A stretch of 64,000 nucleotides of DNA from Trinickia mobilis (lineage in GTDB: Bacteria; Pseudomonadota; Gammaproteobacteria; Burkholderiales; Burkholderiaceae), in contig NZ_JAFLRF010000010.1 in the NCBI RefSeq assembly GCF_017315705.1, forward strand, positions 1 through 64,000. Direction: 5' to 3'. Both the position numbers and the translations under genes were made by a program. Below are positions 47,165 through 57,549 of the stretch, piece after piece. A model generated the notes under the pieces. It was not told where the DNA came from. It searched no databases and was given only the letters and a program-made list of their open reading frames with translations. Position 1 is the stretch's first letter; each line of letters begins with the position of its first letter.

Positions 47165-47854
47165 TTGATCCGCCCGCGCCCCATTTTCGACCCCGAAGCC
47201 CAGTCCATTGAATCCACCGGTGGCGATTTGCCGCCTCTTGCACCCGAACGCCTGACCGCGGACTGGCTGCGTGCGCGCTTTCATGCACCTCTCGACTGGG
47301 AGCCGGAGCCGAGGGAAGTGCGCTGGCAGCCGGAAGACGGCGACCCGCGAGCAGCGGCGGTGCTCGTGCCGCTCGTCCTGCGCGAATCGGGGCTGACCGT
47401 GCTGCTCACGCAGCGCGCCGATCATCTGAACGATCACGCCGGGCAGGTGAGCTTTCCCGGCGGGCGGCGCGAGCCGGCCGACCCGAGCGCGGCGGCGACC
47501 GCGTTGCGCGAAGCGCAGGAAGAAGTGGGGCTTGCGCCGGAGCGTGTCGAAGTGCTGGGTGCGCTGCCCGACTACCTGACGGGCACCGGGTTTAGCGTGA
47601 CACCTGTCGTCGGGCTCGTGCACACGCCTTTTACCGTGCGTGCCGATACGTTCGAAGTTGCCGATATCTTCGAAGTGCCGCTCGCGTTCCTGATGAACCC
47701 CGCTCATCACCAAGTGCGGGTGGTGCGCTGGGACGGCGGCGAACGTCGTTTTTTTGCAATGCCTTATCCGCGCGGTGAAGTAGGCGGCGATTATTTCATC
47801 TGGGGAGCAACTGCCGGCATGTTGCGCAATTTCTATCGGTTCCTCGCAGCTTGA
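47165..47854 (+). CDS. nudL: CoA pyrophosphatase (Nudix hydrolase)
   Basis: A 229-residue Nudix enzyme. LLTQRADHLNDHAGQVSFPG is the NudL (UPF0035) motif, directly followed by the Nudix helix REAQEEVGL. The family cleaves CoA and acyl-CoA to 4'-phosphopantetheine and 3',5'-ADP. The start is a TTG at 47165; no ATG fits, and there is no strong ribosome binding site, so the exact start is uncertain. Confidence 0.88.
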   Translation: MIRPRPIFDPEAQSIESTGGDLPPLAPERLTADWLRARFHAPLDWEPEPREVRWQPEDGDPRAAAVLVPLVLRESGLTVLLTQRADHLNDHAGQVSFPGGRREPADPSAAATALREAQEEVGLAPERVEVLGALPDYLTGTGFSVTPVVGLVHTPFTVRADTFEVADIFEVPLAFLMNPAHHQVRVVRWDGGERRFFAMPYPRGEVGGDYFIWGATAGMLRNFYRFLAA

Positions 47855-47971
47855 AGCCATTTGCGCCGGTCGTGCTCGCCGGGGCCGTGCGGCAGCGGGC
47901 GTTCCAATGCTCTGACCCTGTGATATCGTTACACGACAACTGCAAAAACCCGAAATGGCACGGCGCTTCGC

Positions 47972-48910
47972 ATGACTTTTTTCTCCGTATTGCTGGCTCT
48001 AATAATCGAACAGCTGCGCGCGCTGTCGCCGAACAATCCGGTGTTTGCGCTGCTTCAATATCATGCGGAATCGGCGGCGCATGGCTTTGACGCAGGCAAG
48101 AAAAAGCATGGGATCCTTGCGTGGCTCGTCGTCGTGCTGCCGTGGACGCTTGCCGTTGCGCTCATCTATTACGTCCTTTATCGGATCAATTTCGTACTGG
48201 CGTTTCTCTGGAATGTCGTGATCGTTTATTTCACGCTCGGATTTCGCCAATTCAGTCATTACTTCACCGATATCCACCTCGCATTAAATAACGACGATGT
48301 GCCGCGCGCGCGCGAAATTCTCAATGAATGGACCGGCATCGATACCGTCGATATGCCGGTCGGCGAAATCGTTCGGCACACGCTGATTCACGCGGTCGTC
48401 GCGTCGCACCGGCACGTGTTCGGCGTGTTCTTCTGGTTTCTGGTGCCGATCGGGCCGGCCGGTGCCGTGCTGTACCGGATTGCCGAATACCTCGCGCGCT
48501 CCTGGTCGGCGCCAGCCGACGGACGTACCGCGGCGTTTTCGAACTTTGCACAGCGTGCGTTCTTCGTGATCGATTGGCTGCCGGCGCGGCTGACGTCACT
48601 CGGCTTTGCGATCGTCGGCAATTTCGAAGATGCGATTTACGCGTGGCGCAATCATTCGCGCCAGTGGCCGGACGTCAACGACGGCGTACTGCTCGCTGCC
48701 GGCAGCGGGGCGCTGGGCGCGCGGCTCGCCGGGCCGCTTGCGGAGCCGTCGAGCCTCGATGCGCTGGCAGTCGGCGACGGGGGGCCGATGTCGGTCGGCG
48801 ACGACTGCACGCCGCGCACGCTGCAATCGGCCGTCGGCCTCGTATGGCGCGCGGTGATCCTGTGGATGATTCTGTTGCTGATGCTGACGATCGCCGTCTG
48901 GGTGTCGTAA
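47972..48910 (+). CDS. CobD/CbiB family membrane protein
   Basis: A 312-residue membrane protein with several hydrophobic segments (about 1-15, 48-85, 160-185 and the last 25 residues). FFSVLLALIIEQLRAL, LGFRQFSHYFTDIHLALNND and FGVFFWFLVPIGPAGAVLYR match the CobD/CbiB-AmpE-like family. No cobalamin genes are nearby, so a role in cobinamide synthesis is doubtful; an AmpE-like membrane role is the alternative. Confidence 0.8.
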   Translation: MTFFSVLLALIIEQLRALSPNNPVFALLQYHAESAAHGFDAGKKKHGILAWLVVVLPWTLAVALIYYVLYRINFVLAFLWNVVIVYFTLGFRQFSHYFTDIHLALNNDDVPRAREILNEWTGIDTVDMPVGEIVRHTLIHAVVASHRHVFGVFFWFLVPIGPAGAVLYRIAEYLARSWSAPADGRTAAFSNFAQRAFFVIDWLPARLTSLGFAIVGNFEDAIYAWRNHSRQWPDVNDGVLLAAGSGALGARLAGPLAEPSSLDALAVGDGGPMSVGDDCTPRTLQSAVGLVWRAVILWMILLLMLTIAVWVS

Positions 48911-48967
48911 GCCGCCGTGCAGGCTCCGGAACGATGTGCCGGACACGACGGCGCGGCACATCGCCGC

Positions 48968-49291
48968 TCACTCGTGGCGCGGATCGCGCGTCGCTCCACA
49001 CTGCCAGCATTGCGTGAATTGCGCCTCGAGCGTCTCTCCGCACGAATGGCATCGCCAGTTGGCGGCGCCCGTCGGCGGACCATTCGACGCCGCATCGATC
49101 AACCTCCTTGCCAGTGCCTCGTCGCGTTCGTCGACGAGCCACAATTCAGGCGCGCATTGATCCGGCGGGATCTCGCCCATGGCGCCGTTCAAATAGCGAT
49201 TGTGCAGTTCGCACGAGATCCCAGCGGCCGCCAGCACGTTGACCCAGTGCTGGCCGATGATCGGATTGGGGGCGTGCATCAATCGAAGCAT
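48968..49291 (-). CDS. DUF2007 domain protein
   Basis: A 107-residue protein starting MLRLMHAPNPIIGQHWVNVL at 49291. Residues 1-70 are the DUF2007 (putative signal-transducing, GlnB-like) fold with ELWLVDERDEALARRLID. The C-terminus carries a zinc ribbon, CHSCGETLEAQFTQCWQCGA. An upstream in-frame start would overlap the rsgA 3' end and is less likely. Function unknown. Confidence 0.78.
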   Translation of the reverse strand: MLRLMHAPNPIIGQHWVNVLAAAGISCELHNRYLNGAMGEIPPDQCAPELWLVDERDEALARRLIDAASNGPPTGAANWRCHSCGETLEAQFTQCWQCGATRDPRHE

Positions 49292-49352
49292 GGTTGGTTT
49301 TGGTCTTGTCGAGACGGTCGAGAGGCGGACGGGTGGTCGTTTGCGGGTGAGC

Positions 49353-50291
49353 TCAGCGGACGATCTGGTCCGCCTCGTGTACCAGTTGCGCGTAAAGCGC
49401 ATGCCGCTCAGGCGATACGCGCCCGTCCGCTATGGCATCCAGTATCGCGCAACCCGATTCGTGCAGGTGATGGCAGTTGTAGAAGCGGCAGTGCGCCAAC
49501 AGTGGCCGAAATTCGGGAAACGCGCGCTCGAGACGGCCTTCGCTCAGATGGTGCAGGCCGAATTCCTGAAAGCCAGGTGAATCGATCAGCGCGCCGCCCG
49601 TGGGCAGGGGATAGAGGCGGGTGAAGGTCGTCGTGTGGCGGCCGCTGTTAAGCGCCGTCGAGATTTCCCGCGTGGCTGCATCGGCGTGGGGCACGATCAA
49701 GTTCACAAGCGTCGACTTGCCCATGCCCGATTGGCCGAGCAGCAGTGTCGCGTGATCGTGCAGATGCTCGCTGAGCGCCTCGCGAGCCGCGTCGGGGCGT
49801 GTTTTGATCGACAGTTCCAGCACTTCGTAGCCGAGCGCGCAATACGGCTCGAGGCGCGCGCGCGCAGCCGGCAGGGAGGCCTCGACGTCCGTCTTGTTGA
49901 GCACGATCAGAGGCTTCAGCGCATTGGCCTCTGCGGCGATCAGCGCGCGGCCGAGCAGGTCTTCGCTGAAGTGCGGCTCGGTCGCGAGCACGATCAGCAA
50001 CTGATCGAGATTCGCGGCGAAGAGCTTCGACTTGTATTGATCCGAGCGATACAGCAGGTTGCGCCGTTCGCCGATCTCGACGATTACGCCTTGATCGGCC
50101 GAAGTCATTTCGTAGACGACGCGATCGCCAACCGCCACCTCGCTTTTCTTGCCGCGCGGAAAGCATTGCAATAGCGCGTCGGCGCCCGCGGGTGCGACCA
50201 CGTAGTGGCGTCCGTGTGCGGCGATGACGAGTCCTTCGGTGCGCGTCGCCGCGTTCGGGCGGCGCGCGGTTTTCGCGGGGCGGCCGCTCAT
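49353..50291 (-). CDS. rsgA: ribosome small subunit-dependent GTPase A
   Basis: A 312-residue circularly permuted GTPase. An N-terminal OB-fold ([17 protein letters not shown]) precedes the GTPase core with G4 NKTDVE, G1 [16 protein letters not shown] and G3 [12 protein letters not shown]; the C-terminal zinc site is [14 protein letters not shown]. It releases RbfA during 30S maturation. The ATG overlaps the stop of the M48 peptidase gene upstream (ATGA), indicating translational coupling. A longer upstream frame is a shadow of that gene. Confidence 0.95.
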   Translation of the reverse strand: MSGRPAKTARRPNAATRTEGLVIAAHGRHYVVAPAGADALLQCFPRGKKSEVAVGDRVVYEMTSADQGVIVEIGERRNLLYRSDQYKSKLFAANLDQLLIVLATEPHFSEDLLGRALIAAEANALKPLIVLNKTDVEASLPAARARLEPYCALGYEVLELSIKTRPDAAREALSEHLHDHATLLLGQSGMGKSTLVNLIVPHADAATREISTALNSGRHTTTFTRLYPLPTGGALIDSPGFQEFGLHHLSEGRLERAFPEFRPLLAHCRFYNCHHLHESGCAILDAIADGRVSPERHALYAQLVHEADQIVR

Positions 50292-51547
50292 GCGTGCCGC
50301 AGCAGTCGGTCGATCCGCTGCGACGCCGGCGGATGCGAGTAGTAGAACGCGGTGTAGAGCGGGTCGGGCGTGAGTGTCGACGCGTTGTCTTCGTATAGCT
50401 TGACGAGCGCATTGACGAGGTCCTGCGCGCCGGTCTGGCTTGCCGCGAACGCGTCCGCTTCGAATTCGTGCTTGCGCGAGCTGAGGCTCCCGAGCGGCGT
50501 CACGAAGAACATGAACACCGGCAGCGCGAGGAAGAACAGCACGAGGGCGAGGCCGCTGTTGCTGCCCGTCATCGACGGCCGCACACCGAGCCCTTCGTAG
50601 AACCACACGCGCTGGGTGAGCCAGCCGAGCAGCGCAAGCATCACGAGGCTGATCGCAAACGTGACGATCATGCGCTTGATGACATGGCGGCGCTTGAAGT
50701 GACCAAGCTCGTGCGCGAGCACCGCTTCGATCTCGCTGCCCGACAGGCGCGCGAGCAGCGTATCGAAGAAGACGATCCGCTTGGCCGCGCCAAAACCGGT
50801 GAAGTAGGCGTTGCCGTGCGCCGAGCGGCGGCTTCCGTCCATCACGAAGAGCCCCTTCGCGGCGAAGCCGCAGCGCTTCATCAGCGCCTCGATGCGGCTT
50901 TTCAGAGCGTCGTCGGTCAGCGGCTCGAACTTGTTGAAGAGCGGCGCGATGAAGGTCGGATACAGCACGAGCACGAGCATCTGGAACGCGACGAGCACGA
51001 CCCAGGCCCACAGCCACCACAGGCTGCCGGCCTGATTCATGAGCCACAGCACGACGAACAGGAGCGGCAGGCCGAGCGCGGCGCCCAGCAGGATGCCTTT
51101 GACGAGATCGGTGAAGAAAATGCGCTTTGTCATCCGATTGAAGCCGAAGCGCTCCTCGACGACGAACTGGCGGTAGTAGTCGAACGGCAGGTCGATCGCG
51201 CTCGTAATCGCCACGACGACGGCGACGAGCGCGATCTGCCCCAGGAAACCGTTGGCGAGCCAATTCGAAATCAGGCCGTTGATCGCCTCGACGCCGCCGA
51301 GCAGCGTGAGCCCGATCAGCACGGCGGCGCTGACGATCACTTCGAGCATCGTGAGCCGCGTGCGCTCGATCGTGTAGTCGGCCGCGCGCTGGTGCGCGGC
51401 AAGTGCGACCGTGCCGGCAAATTGCTCGGGGACCCGGCCGCGGTGCGCCGCGACGAAGCGGATCTGGCGCGACGCAAGCCAGAGCTTCGTGCCGACCATT
51501 GCCAGCACGGCGGCCGCGAACAGGACGGTGAAGGTAAGAGTGGACAT
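50288..51547 (-). CDS. M48 family metallopeptidase (Ste24-like)
   Basis: A 419-residue integral-membrane zinc protease. The active site is [14 protein letters not shown] (HExxH) with the third ligand in HEFEADAFA. An N-terminal CAAX-prenyl-protease-like domain with several transmembrane segments precedes it ([20 protein letters not shown]). Such enzymes take part in membrane protein quality control. It is coupled to rsgA and divergent from orn. Confidence 0.9.
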   Translation of the reverse strand: MSTLTFTVLFAAAVLAMVGTKLWLASRQIRFVAAHRGRVPEQFAGTVALAAHQRAADYTIERTRLTMLEVIVSAAVLIGLTLLGGVEAINGLISNWLANGFLGQIALVAVVVAITSAIDLPFDYYRQFVVEERFGFNRMTKRIFFTDLVKGILLGAALGLPLLFVVLWLMNQAGSLWWLWAWVVLVAFQMLVLVLYPTFIAPLFNKFEPLTDDALKSRIEALMKRCGFAAKGLFVMDGSRRSAHGNAYFTGFGAAKRIVFFDTLLARLSGSEIEAVLAHELGHFKRRHVIKRMIVTFAISLVMLALLGWLTQRVWFYEGLGVRPSMTGSNSGLALVLFFLALPVFMFFVTPLGSLSSRKHEFEADAFAASQTGAQDLVNALVKLYEDNASTLTPDPLYTAFYYSHPPASQRIDRLLRHA

Positions 51548-51712
51548 CGAGGGAACCTGTTGTATCTATGCGAGAATTATAGGGGCTTGCCGTTCCGGCG
51601 AGCGCTTTTGCACCCGAATCGCGGCAGGCCCGCGGTTCGCGGACATCGGCCGGCGCCGGTCACGCGTTGACCCGTCGCCGCGACAGCGCTTCATCAACCA
51701 AGGTTGCAATTC

Positions 51713-52330
51713 ATGACTGACATTCTCGAATCCGTCGGCGAGCCGACGCTCGCGCGCAGCGAGATGAACCTCGTCTGGCTCGACATGGAAATGACGGGTC
51801 TCGAGCCCGACACCGACCGCATCATCGAGATCGCCGTGGTCGTGACCAATTCGACGCTCGAGGTGGCCGTCGAAGGCCCGGTGCTCGCCATTCACCAGAG
51901 CGACGAAACGCTCGACAAGATGGACGAGTGGAACAAGAACACGCATGGCCGCTCGGGGCTGATCGAGCGCGTGCGCGCGTCCACCGTGACCGAAGACGAT
52001 GCGGCCGAGCAGATCCGCGCGTTTCTCGGCCCGTACGTGCCACCCGGCAAGTCGCCGATGTGCGGCAACTCGATTTGCCAGGACCGCCGCTTCATGGCGC
52101 GCTGGATGCCGGAACTCGAGCGCTTCTTTCACTACCGCAATCTCGACGTGAGCACGCTCAAGGAGCTGTGCCGCCGCTGGCAGCCGGCGATTTACAAGGG
52201 CTTCCAGAAACGTGCGATGCATACGGCGCTCGCTGATATCCACGAGTCGATCGACGAACTCAAGTATTACCGCGAGCACTTCCTGATCCCGGCAGCGAGC
52301 GTGCCGAGCGCGCCGGCAGAAGGGGCGTAA
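51713..52330 (+). CDS. orn: oligoribonuclease
   Basis: A 205-residue DEDDh exonuclease that degrades 2-5-nt RNAs and pGpG, the breakdown product of cyclic di-GMP. Motif Exo I is [32 protein letters not shown] is Exo II, and [16 protein letters not shown] is Exo III. Its link with c-di-GMP is of note given the VpsR-like regulator at 56015. The ATG at 51713 ([11 protein letters not shown]) is chosen. Confidence 0.95.
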   Translation: MTDILESVGEPTLARSEMNLVWLDMEMTGLEPDTDRIIEIAVVVTNSTLEVAVEGPVLAIHQSDETLDKMDEWNKNTHGRSGLIERVRASTVTEDDAAEQIRAFLGPYVPPGKSPMCGNSICQDRRFMARWMPELERFFHYRNLDVSTLKELCRRWQPAIYKGFQKRAMHTALADIHESIDELKYYREHFLIPAASVPSAPAEGA

Positions 52331-52388
52331 GCGGGAGCATTCGATTGAGAGGGCGGGCGGCTCTCGATAAGGAGCAGAGGCTCGCTCG

Positions 52389-52997
52389 TCACTTCGCTTC
52401 GCGCCGCGCGCTTTTCGGCCGGAACGCGGCCACGATCTCGTCATTCGTTTCGATATACGGGCCGCCGATCAAATCGACGCAATACGGCACCGCGGCGAAG
52501 ATGCCCGGCACTTTCACCGCGCCCGACGTGTCGCGCAAGCCTTCCAGCGTTTCCTGAATCGATTTCGGTTGACCCGGCAGGTTCACGATGAGCGCCGCAT
52601 GAGCGGGCGTTTCGCGAATCACCGCGACTTGCCGCGAGAGGATCGCCGTCGGCACGAAATTGAGGCTGATCTGCCGCATCTGCTCGCCGAAGCCGGGCAT
52701 TTCCTTCGTACCTGCTGCAAGGGTGGCCTCCGGCGTGACGTCGCGCCGTGCGGGGCCGGTGCCGCCCGTCGTGAGCACGAGGTCGCACCCCTTCTCGTCG
52801 ACGAGTTCGATCAGGGTGGCGGTGATCGTCGCGGCATCGTCCTGGATCAGGCGCGTTTCCGCGCGCCACGGCGACTTGAGCGCAGTGCCCAGCCACGCCT
52901 GCAGCGACGGAATGCCCTTGTCCTCGTAGACCCCGCTCGACGCGCGGTCGCTGATCGATACGAGGCCGATCAGGATTTCGTCAGGATGATTGCGCAT
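52389..52997 (-). CDS. mog: molybdopterin adenylyltransferase
   Basis: A 202-residue MogA-type enzyme. [20 protein letters not shown] opens the fold and [20 protein letters not shown] is the MoaB/Mog signature. It adenylates molybdopterin before molybdenum insertion, a cofactor needed by the formate dehydrogenase at the left end of the window. The ATG at 52997 overlaps the end of darP by 17 bp; an ATG at 53009 is possible. Confidence 0.92.
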   Translation of the reverse strand: MRNHPDEILIGLVSISDRASSGVYEDKGIPSLQAWLGTALKSPWRAETRLIQDDAATITATLIELVDEKGCDLVLTTGGTGPARRDVTPEATLAAGTKEMPGFGEQMRQISLNFVPTAILSRQVAVIRETPAHAALIVNLPGQPKSIQETLEGLRDTSGAVKVPGIFAAVPYCVDLIGGPYIETNDEIVAAFRPKSARREAK

Positions 52998-53610
52998 CGG
53001 AATCGTCATCGTCGTCTTCGGTGGGGGCGTCGTCGAGGTCTTCGTCTGCGGCATCGGCGGCGCTGACCGTCTTGATCCACTGGAACAGTTCGCGGAAATA
53101 GCGCGGCGGCTTGCCTTGCTGAGCTTCCTTGCGAGCGTTGCGGATCAGCGTGCGGCCTTCCTGGGCGTCGGCGGCCGGGTGCCGGCGCAGGAACGCGGTG
53201 AGGGCCTCGTCGCTTTCGATGAGCGCGTCGCGCGTGCGCTCGATCCAGTGCAGCTTTGCCGTTTCGGCCTTGTTGACGCCGTTGTAGGTATCGAGCGCCT
53301 GGCGCAAGGCGGCCGTTTCGTCTGCGGTCAGCGCGCGCATGACGCGGCCGACGTACTGGATCTGCCGGCGCTTGCCTTCGTGATCGGTGATGCGGCGCGC
53401 TTCGAGCACGGCGTCGGCGAGGCCTTCGGGCATTGGCATGCGCTTGAGCGCGTCTTTCGGCAGCTCGACGAGCGCGACGCCCAGTTCCTGTAGCGCGTGC
53501 ATGTCGCGCTTGAGCTGGGATTTGCTGGGGCGGTCGTAGCCGTTGTCGTCCGCGACGTCGGCGTCGGCGTCGCCGGACTGCATGGGTTGAATGCGGGTTT
53601 TGCGTGTCAT
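52981..53610 (-). CDS. darP: ribosome-associated protein DarP (YjgA)
   Basis: A 209-residue DUF615 protein. [20 protein letters not shown] and [20 protein letters not shown] match YjgA/DarP, which binds late 50S precursors in E. coli. The C-terminus is very acidic ([17 protein letters not shown]). The start [13 protein letters not shown] at 53610 is chosen over an in-frame upstream codon at 53655. It overlaps mog, is divergent from pmbA, and the 277-bp gap between them shows no gene. Confidence 0.92.
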   Translation of the reverse strand: MTRKTRIQPMQSGDADADVADDNGYDRPSKSQLKRDMHALQELGVALVELPKDALKRMPMPEGLADAVLEARRITDHEGKRRQIQYVGRVMRALTADETAALRQALDTYNGVNKAETAKLHWIERTRDALIESDEALTAFLRRHPAADAQEGRTLIRNARKEAQQGKPPRYFRELFQWIKTVSAADAADEDLDDAPTEDDDDDSDAQSS

Positions 53611-53887
53611 CCCCGCATTGTAGCGTGCCGCGAGACGTCTTTTGCCGGGCGGCACGCGGGCGGAGCGCCGCTTTGGCGATTCGGCCGAGACCGTGCCCGC
53701 TGCAGCGAACCGGGTTTACCGCGCTGTGGAATCGCGAGTGAACCGGCCCGGACCTTGCTATGATCGCGGGATGCGTGACGTACAGCACAACGCAGCACCG
53801 ATGGGCGCAGCAGCGGCCCCCCCATGGGGCCCGGCGCACGGCCCAGCAATAGCTCAATAAGCAGCTCAATACCGGACGGCTACACAA

Positions 53888-55258
53888 ATGGCAGCAGACA
53901 TGGACGCCAAGCAGCGATTTTTTCCGCACACGCAGGACGAACTGAAAGCGATCGCGTCAGACATTCTCGGCCACGCAAAGTCGCTCGGCGCGACGGACGC
54001 CGCGACCGAAATCTCCGAAGGCGACGGTTTGTCGGTGTCGGTGCGGCGGGGCGAGGTCGAGACGATCGAGCACAACCGCGACAAGATGGTCGGCGTGACC
54101 GTCTTCATCGGCGCGAAGCGCGGCAACGCGAGCACTTCGGATTTTTCGCCGGAAGCGCTGCGCGACACGGTCGCGGCGGCCTACAACATCGCGCGCTTCA
54201 CCGCCGAGGACAACTGCGCCGGGCTCGCCGAAACCGAGCTGTTGGAGACGGCGCCGCGCGATCTCGATTTGTATCATCCGTGGCATTTGTCCGCCGATGA
54301 CGCCGTCGAGCTGGCCCGCCGCGCCGAAGACGCCGCATTCGCAACCGATCCGCAGATCCGCAACTCGGAAGGCGCAAGCGTCTCCGCGCAGCATTCGCAG
54401 TTCGTGCTCGCGACGACGCGCGGTTTCCTGCACGGCTATCCGTACTCGCGTCACTACGTGGCGTGTGCGCCGATTGCGGGCAGCGGGCGCAACATGCAGC
54501 GCGACGATTGGTACTCGTCCAAGCGCAGCGCCGCCGAACTCGCGGCGCCCGAGGCCGTGGGGCGCTATGCGGCCGAGCGCGCGCTCGCTCGCATGGGCGC
54601 GAAGGGCCTCGATACGCGCAAGGTGCCGGTGCTGTTCGAGGCGCCGCTCGCGGCCGGGCTGCTCGGCGCGTTCGTGCAGGCGACGAGCGGCGGCGCGCTC
54701 TACCGCAAGACGTCGTTTCTCGTCGACAGCCTCGGCAAGCCGGTGTTTGCGCCGCACGTGCAGGTCATCGAAGACCCGCATGTGCCGCGCGCGATGGGCA
54801 GCGCGCCGTTCGACGAAGAAGGCGTGCGCACGAAAGAGCGCGCGGTGGTGAAGGACGGGGTGGTCGAAGGCTATTTCCTGTCGACGTACTCGGCGCGCAA
54901 GCTCGGCATGCAGACGACGGGCAACGCCGGCGGCTCGCACAATCTTTCACTGACGAGCTCGCAAACGCGTCCCCAAGACGATTTCGAAGCGATGCTCAAG
55001 AAGCTCGGCACGGGTCTGTTGCTGACCGAGCTGATGGGGCAGGGCGTCAACTACGTGACGGGCGACTATTCGCGCGGCGCGTCGGGATTCTGGGTCGAGA
55101 ACGGCAAGATCCAGTATCCGGTCGAGGAGATCACGGTCGCGAGCACGCTGCAGGAGATGTTCCGGCATATCGTCGCGATCGGCGCCGATACGATCGTGCG
55201 CGGCACCAAGCGGACGGGGTCGGTGCTGATCGAGCGGATGACCGTGGCGGGGCAGTAA
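53888..55258 (+). CDS. pmbA: metalloprotease PmbA (TldE)
   Basis: A 456-residue TldD/PmbA-family protein. DAATEISEGDGLSVSVRRGE and YFLSTYSARKLGMQTTGNAG are conserved, with YVTGDYSRGASGFWVENGKI near the C-terminus. With TldD it processes microcin precursors and degrades CcdA-like antitoxins. TldE itself lacks the HExxxH zinc site that TldD has. The first ATG (MAADMDAKQRFF) is used; one four codons later is possible. Confidence 0.93.
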   Translation: MAADMDAKQRFFPHTQDELKAIASDILGHAKSLGATDAATEISEGDGLSVSVRRGEVETIEHNRDKMVGVTVFIGAKRGNASTSDFSPEALRDTVAAAYNIARFTAEDNCAGLAETELLETAPRDLDLYHPWHLSADDAVELARRAEDAAFATDPQIRNSEGASVSAQHSQFVLATTRGFLHGYPYSRHYVACAPIAGSGRNMQRDDWYSSKRSAAELAAPEAVGRYAAERALARMGAKGLDTRKVPVLFEAPLAAGLLGAFVQATSGGALYRKTSFLVDSLGKPVFAPHVQVIEDPHVPRAMGSAPFDEEGVRTKERAVVKDGVVEGYFLSTYSARKLGMQTTGNAGGSHNLSLTSSQTRPQDDFEAMLKKLGTGLLLTELMGQGVNYVTGDYSRGASGFWVENGKIQYPVEEITVASTLQEMFRHIVAIGADTIVRGTKRTGSVLIERMTVAGQ

Positions 55259-55277
55259 GCGCGGCACACTGAAAGCC

Positions 55278-55308
55278 AAAGACGGCTCGCTGCGAGCCGT
55301 CTTTTTTT
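55278..55308 (+). terminator. intrinsic terminator of pmbA
   Basis: A 12-bp stem AAAGACGGCTCG (55278-55289) pairs with its complement at 55293-55304 around CTG, followed by T residues to 55308. Confidence 0.9.
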
Positions 55309-55401
55309 GTCGACCCGAGTTTGCGCTTCAGCGCTTACTCGGGTCCCATGCAGAGCGGTCGACCCGAGTTTGCGCTTCAGCGCTTACTCGGGTCCCATGC
55401 A
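55309..55401. repeat. two tandem copies of a 44-bp palindromic repeat
   Basis: An identical 44-bp unit occurs at 55309-55352 and 55358-55401 (period 49). Each contains the imperfect hairpin GACCCGAGT...ACTCGGGTC with an inner GCGC stem. It sits between the pmbA terminator and the end of folA, and looks like a REP/BIME-type element. It may also act as a terminator or mRNA stabiliser for folA. Confidence 0.8.
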
Positions 55402-55404
55402 ACG

Positions 55405-55908
55405 CTATGCGCTGTTCTTACGCTGATAGACCACGAACGCGTAATCGAAGTCATTCGGCGCATTGGCGTGATGCGCCTCGCGCGACACTTCTTCCCACTC
55501 GTTCCGGTCCAGCTCCGGAAATGTCGCGTCGCCGTCGAAGTCCGCCATGATCTCGGTGACGACCATCTTGTCCGCCAAGGCCATGCCTTCGGCGTAAAGC
55601 TGCGCGCCGCCGATCAGGAACGCTTCGGGCGCCTGGTCCCCGGCCGCGAGCGCGAGCGCCGCCGGCAAATCGGTGACCGTATCGCAACCGTTGAAGCGCC
55701 GCGACCCGTCGCGCGTCACGACGACGTTGCGCCGCCCCGGCAGCGCCCTGCCGATCGACTCGTGCGTCTTGCGTCCCATGATGATGGGCGCACCCATCGT
55801 CGTGCGCTTGAAGTGCGCAAGGTCTTCGGGCAAGCGCCAGGGCAACTGGTTGTCGCGGCCGATCACGCCGTTGCTGGCGCGAGCGACGATCAGGGTCAGT
55901 ATCGTCAT
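55405..55908 (-). CDS. folA: dihydrofolate reductase
   Basis: A 167-residue [24 protein letters not shown] is the substrate-binding signature (Asp and Trp conserved), [20 protein letters not shown] binds NADPH, and [12 protein letters not shown] completes the cofactor site. It reduces dihydrofolate in the cytoplasm and is the trimethoprim target. Full length; its end abuts the tandem palindromes. Confidence 0.95.
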   Translation of the reverse strand: MTILTLIVARASNGVIGRDNQLPWRLPEDLAHFKRTTMGAPIIMGRKTHESIGRALPGRRNVVVTRDGSRRFNGCDTVTDLPAALALAAGDQAPEAFLIGGAQLYAEGMALADKMVVTEIMADFDGDATFPELDRNEWEEVSREAHHANAPNDFDYAFVVYQRKNSA

Positions 55909-56014
55909 CGTGAGGAGGGGGAGCCGGAATCCTGCCGATTCTACCCGAGCCCAGGCGGGGGCCGGTCCCGCCTGGCGCAGGTTCCGGCAGGACGGGCAGC
56001 GGCCCCCTCCCGCT

Positions 56015-57436
56015 TCACTTTGGCGCGCCGCCGCCGCCGCCGCCGTCGTCGCCGCCGCCGTCGCTTGCGGGGAATGGCTTGTCGTCCGGCACCGTCACTT
56101 CGCGCAGTCCGTGCGCGCCCATCAGCCGGTACAGCGTGACGCGCGAGATCCCGAGATCCTGCGCCGCCTCGTTGAGCCGGTGCCGGTGCCGCAAGAGAGC
56201 CGATTCGATCGCGCGCTTCTCGGCCGCCTCGCGTGCTTGCGCGAGCGTCAGCGCCTCTTGCGCGGTGAAGTGCTCGAGGTCGAGGTCCCCGGCCGAGATC
56301 AGCTTGCTCTCCGCCATCACGATCGCGCGCCGCACGCGGTTGATCAGCTCGCGCACGTTGCCCGGCCAGTTGTAGTTGTGCATCGCCTCGATCGCCGACG
56401 GCGTGAAGCCGCGGATCTTGCGCGAGCTGTCCGTCTTGAACTTGTGCAGGATGTGATGCGCGAGGATTTCGATGTCCTTGCCGCGCGCGCGCAGCGGCGG
56501 CTCGTCCACGCGCAGCACGCACAGGCGGTGAAACAGGTCGGCACGGAAGCGTCCTTCGCGCATCGCGACGTCGAGGTCGACGTGCGTCGCCGAGATCACG
56601 CGCACGTCCACGGGAGTCGATTCGCGGCCGCCGAGCCGCTCGATCTTGCCTTCCTGCAGGAAACGCAAGAGGCTCGCCTGGCTTTCGAGCGGCAGGTCGC
56701 CGATTTCGTCGAGAAAGAGCGTGCCGCCGTCGGCGGATTCGACGCGGCCGATCTTGCGCTGGTTCGCGCCCGTGAACGCGCCGCGCTCGTAGCCGAACAA
56801 CTCCGACTGCAGCAGGTGATGCGGAATCGCGCCGCAATTGATCGCGACGAACGGCGCTTTGCGCCTGGGTGAGCGCTCGTGAATCGCGACGGCGGTCAAC
56901 TCCTTGCCGGTGCCCGATTCGCCGGAGATGAAGACCGTCGCGTCGGTATTCGCGATTTTGCGGATCGTGCGGAAGAGCTGCTGCATCGCCTCGCAGGTGC
57001 CGACCATCTCGTCGTCGCCCGCTGCAGCCACGCCGGCGACGAAGTCGAGATCGCACAGCGTGACCATCCCGTACGCGTGGCCGACGAGGTAGTCGATCGT
57101 CGGGGTGGCCGCGGGCAGCTTCACGTAATCGAAGCAGTAGTGGCGGATGATGCGGCGCACCTCGGCGTCTTCGAGCTGCTCGGGGCTCGCGAGCGCGATC
57201 CAGCCGATCTGCTGCTGACGCAGGCTCGCTTCGAGGCAGGCCAGTTCGCGCGCCGCGAAGCGCGTGATGTCGACGATCCCCGCGTACGGCGTGTCCGGGC
57301 GAATGAGACGTACCGCGTCGGCGGCCGCGCGGGCCACCGACACGTGCCAGCCGCGCGCTTTCATATGCTCGAGCAACGCGTCGTCAGGCACGCGCGCGAC
57401 GTAGATCAGCGCTCGCTGCTCGGCTTGTCCATTCAC
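56015..57436 (-). CDS. sigma-54-dependent activator (VpsR-like) next to the amyloid operon
   Basis: A 473-residue bacterial enhancer-binding protein. Residues about 1-135 form a receiver-like N-terminal domain of VpsR type ([33 protein letters not shown]). The AAA+ domain has Walker A GESGTGKE, the sigma-54 contact loop GAFTGA and Walker [11 protein letters not shown]; residues about 415-460 are a Fis-type HTH ([20 protein letters not shown]). A Gly/Asp-rich tail ends the protein. The start is a GTG at 57436 behind AGGA. Relatives act on exopolysaccharide and biofilm genes, some by binding c-di-GMP. Its place after the Fap-like operon, which has a sigma-54-type promoter, makes that operon its likely target. 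Confidence 0.88.
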   Translation of the reverse strand: MNGQAEQRALIYVARVPDDALLEHMKARGWHVSVARAAADAVRLIRPDTPYAGIVDITRFAARELACLEASLRQQQIGWIALASPEQLEDAEVRRIIRHYCFDYVKLPAATPTIDYLVGHAYGMVTLCDLDFVAGVAAAGDDEMVGTCEAMQQLFRTIRKIANTDATVFISGESGTGKELTAVAIHERSPRRKAPFVAINCGAIPHHLLQSELFGYERGAFTGANQRKIGRVESADGGTLFLDEIGDLPLESQASLLRFLQEGKIERLGGRESTPVDVRVISATHVDLDVAMREGRFRADLFHRLCVLRVDEPPLRARGKDIEILAHHILHKFKTDSSRKIRGFTPSAIEAMHNYNWPGNVRELINRVRRAIVMAESKLISAGDLDLEHFTAQEALTLAQAREAAEKRAIESALLRHRHRLNEAAQDLGISRVTLYRLMGAHGLREVTVPDDKPFPASDGGGDDGGGGGGAPK

Positions 57437-57549
57437 GTTCCGGACTTCCTTGGGGTGCGCGATCGACAGGCGAGAGGCTCCTCCCGCGAGTGGCGCTACC
57501 GATGTCAAATGTGGTGATTCACGCACGATGACCCCGTTGTCGTCAGACG

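Noticed and set aside
49353-51263. Single 636-codon frame covering rsgA and part of the M48 gene
   Set aside because: The upstream half is an out-of-frame reading of the peptidase. rsgA starts at 50291 with an ATGA overlap.
56030-56075. GCC/GTC triplet tract resembling a microsatellite
   Set aside because: It encodes the Gly/Asp tail of the sigma-54 activator. Triplet changes would keep the frame, so phase variation is unlikely.
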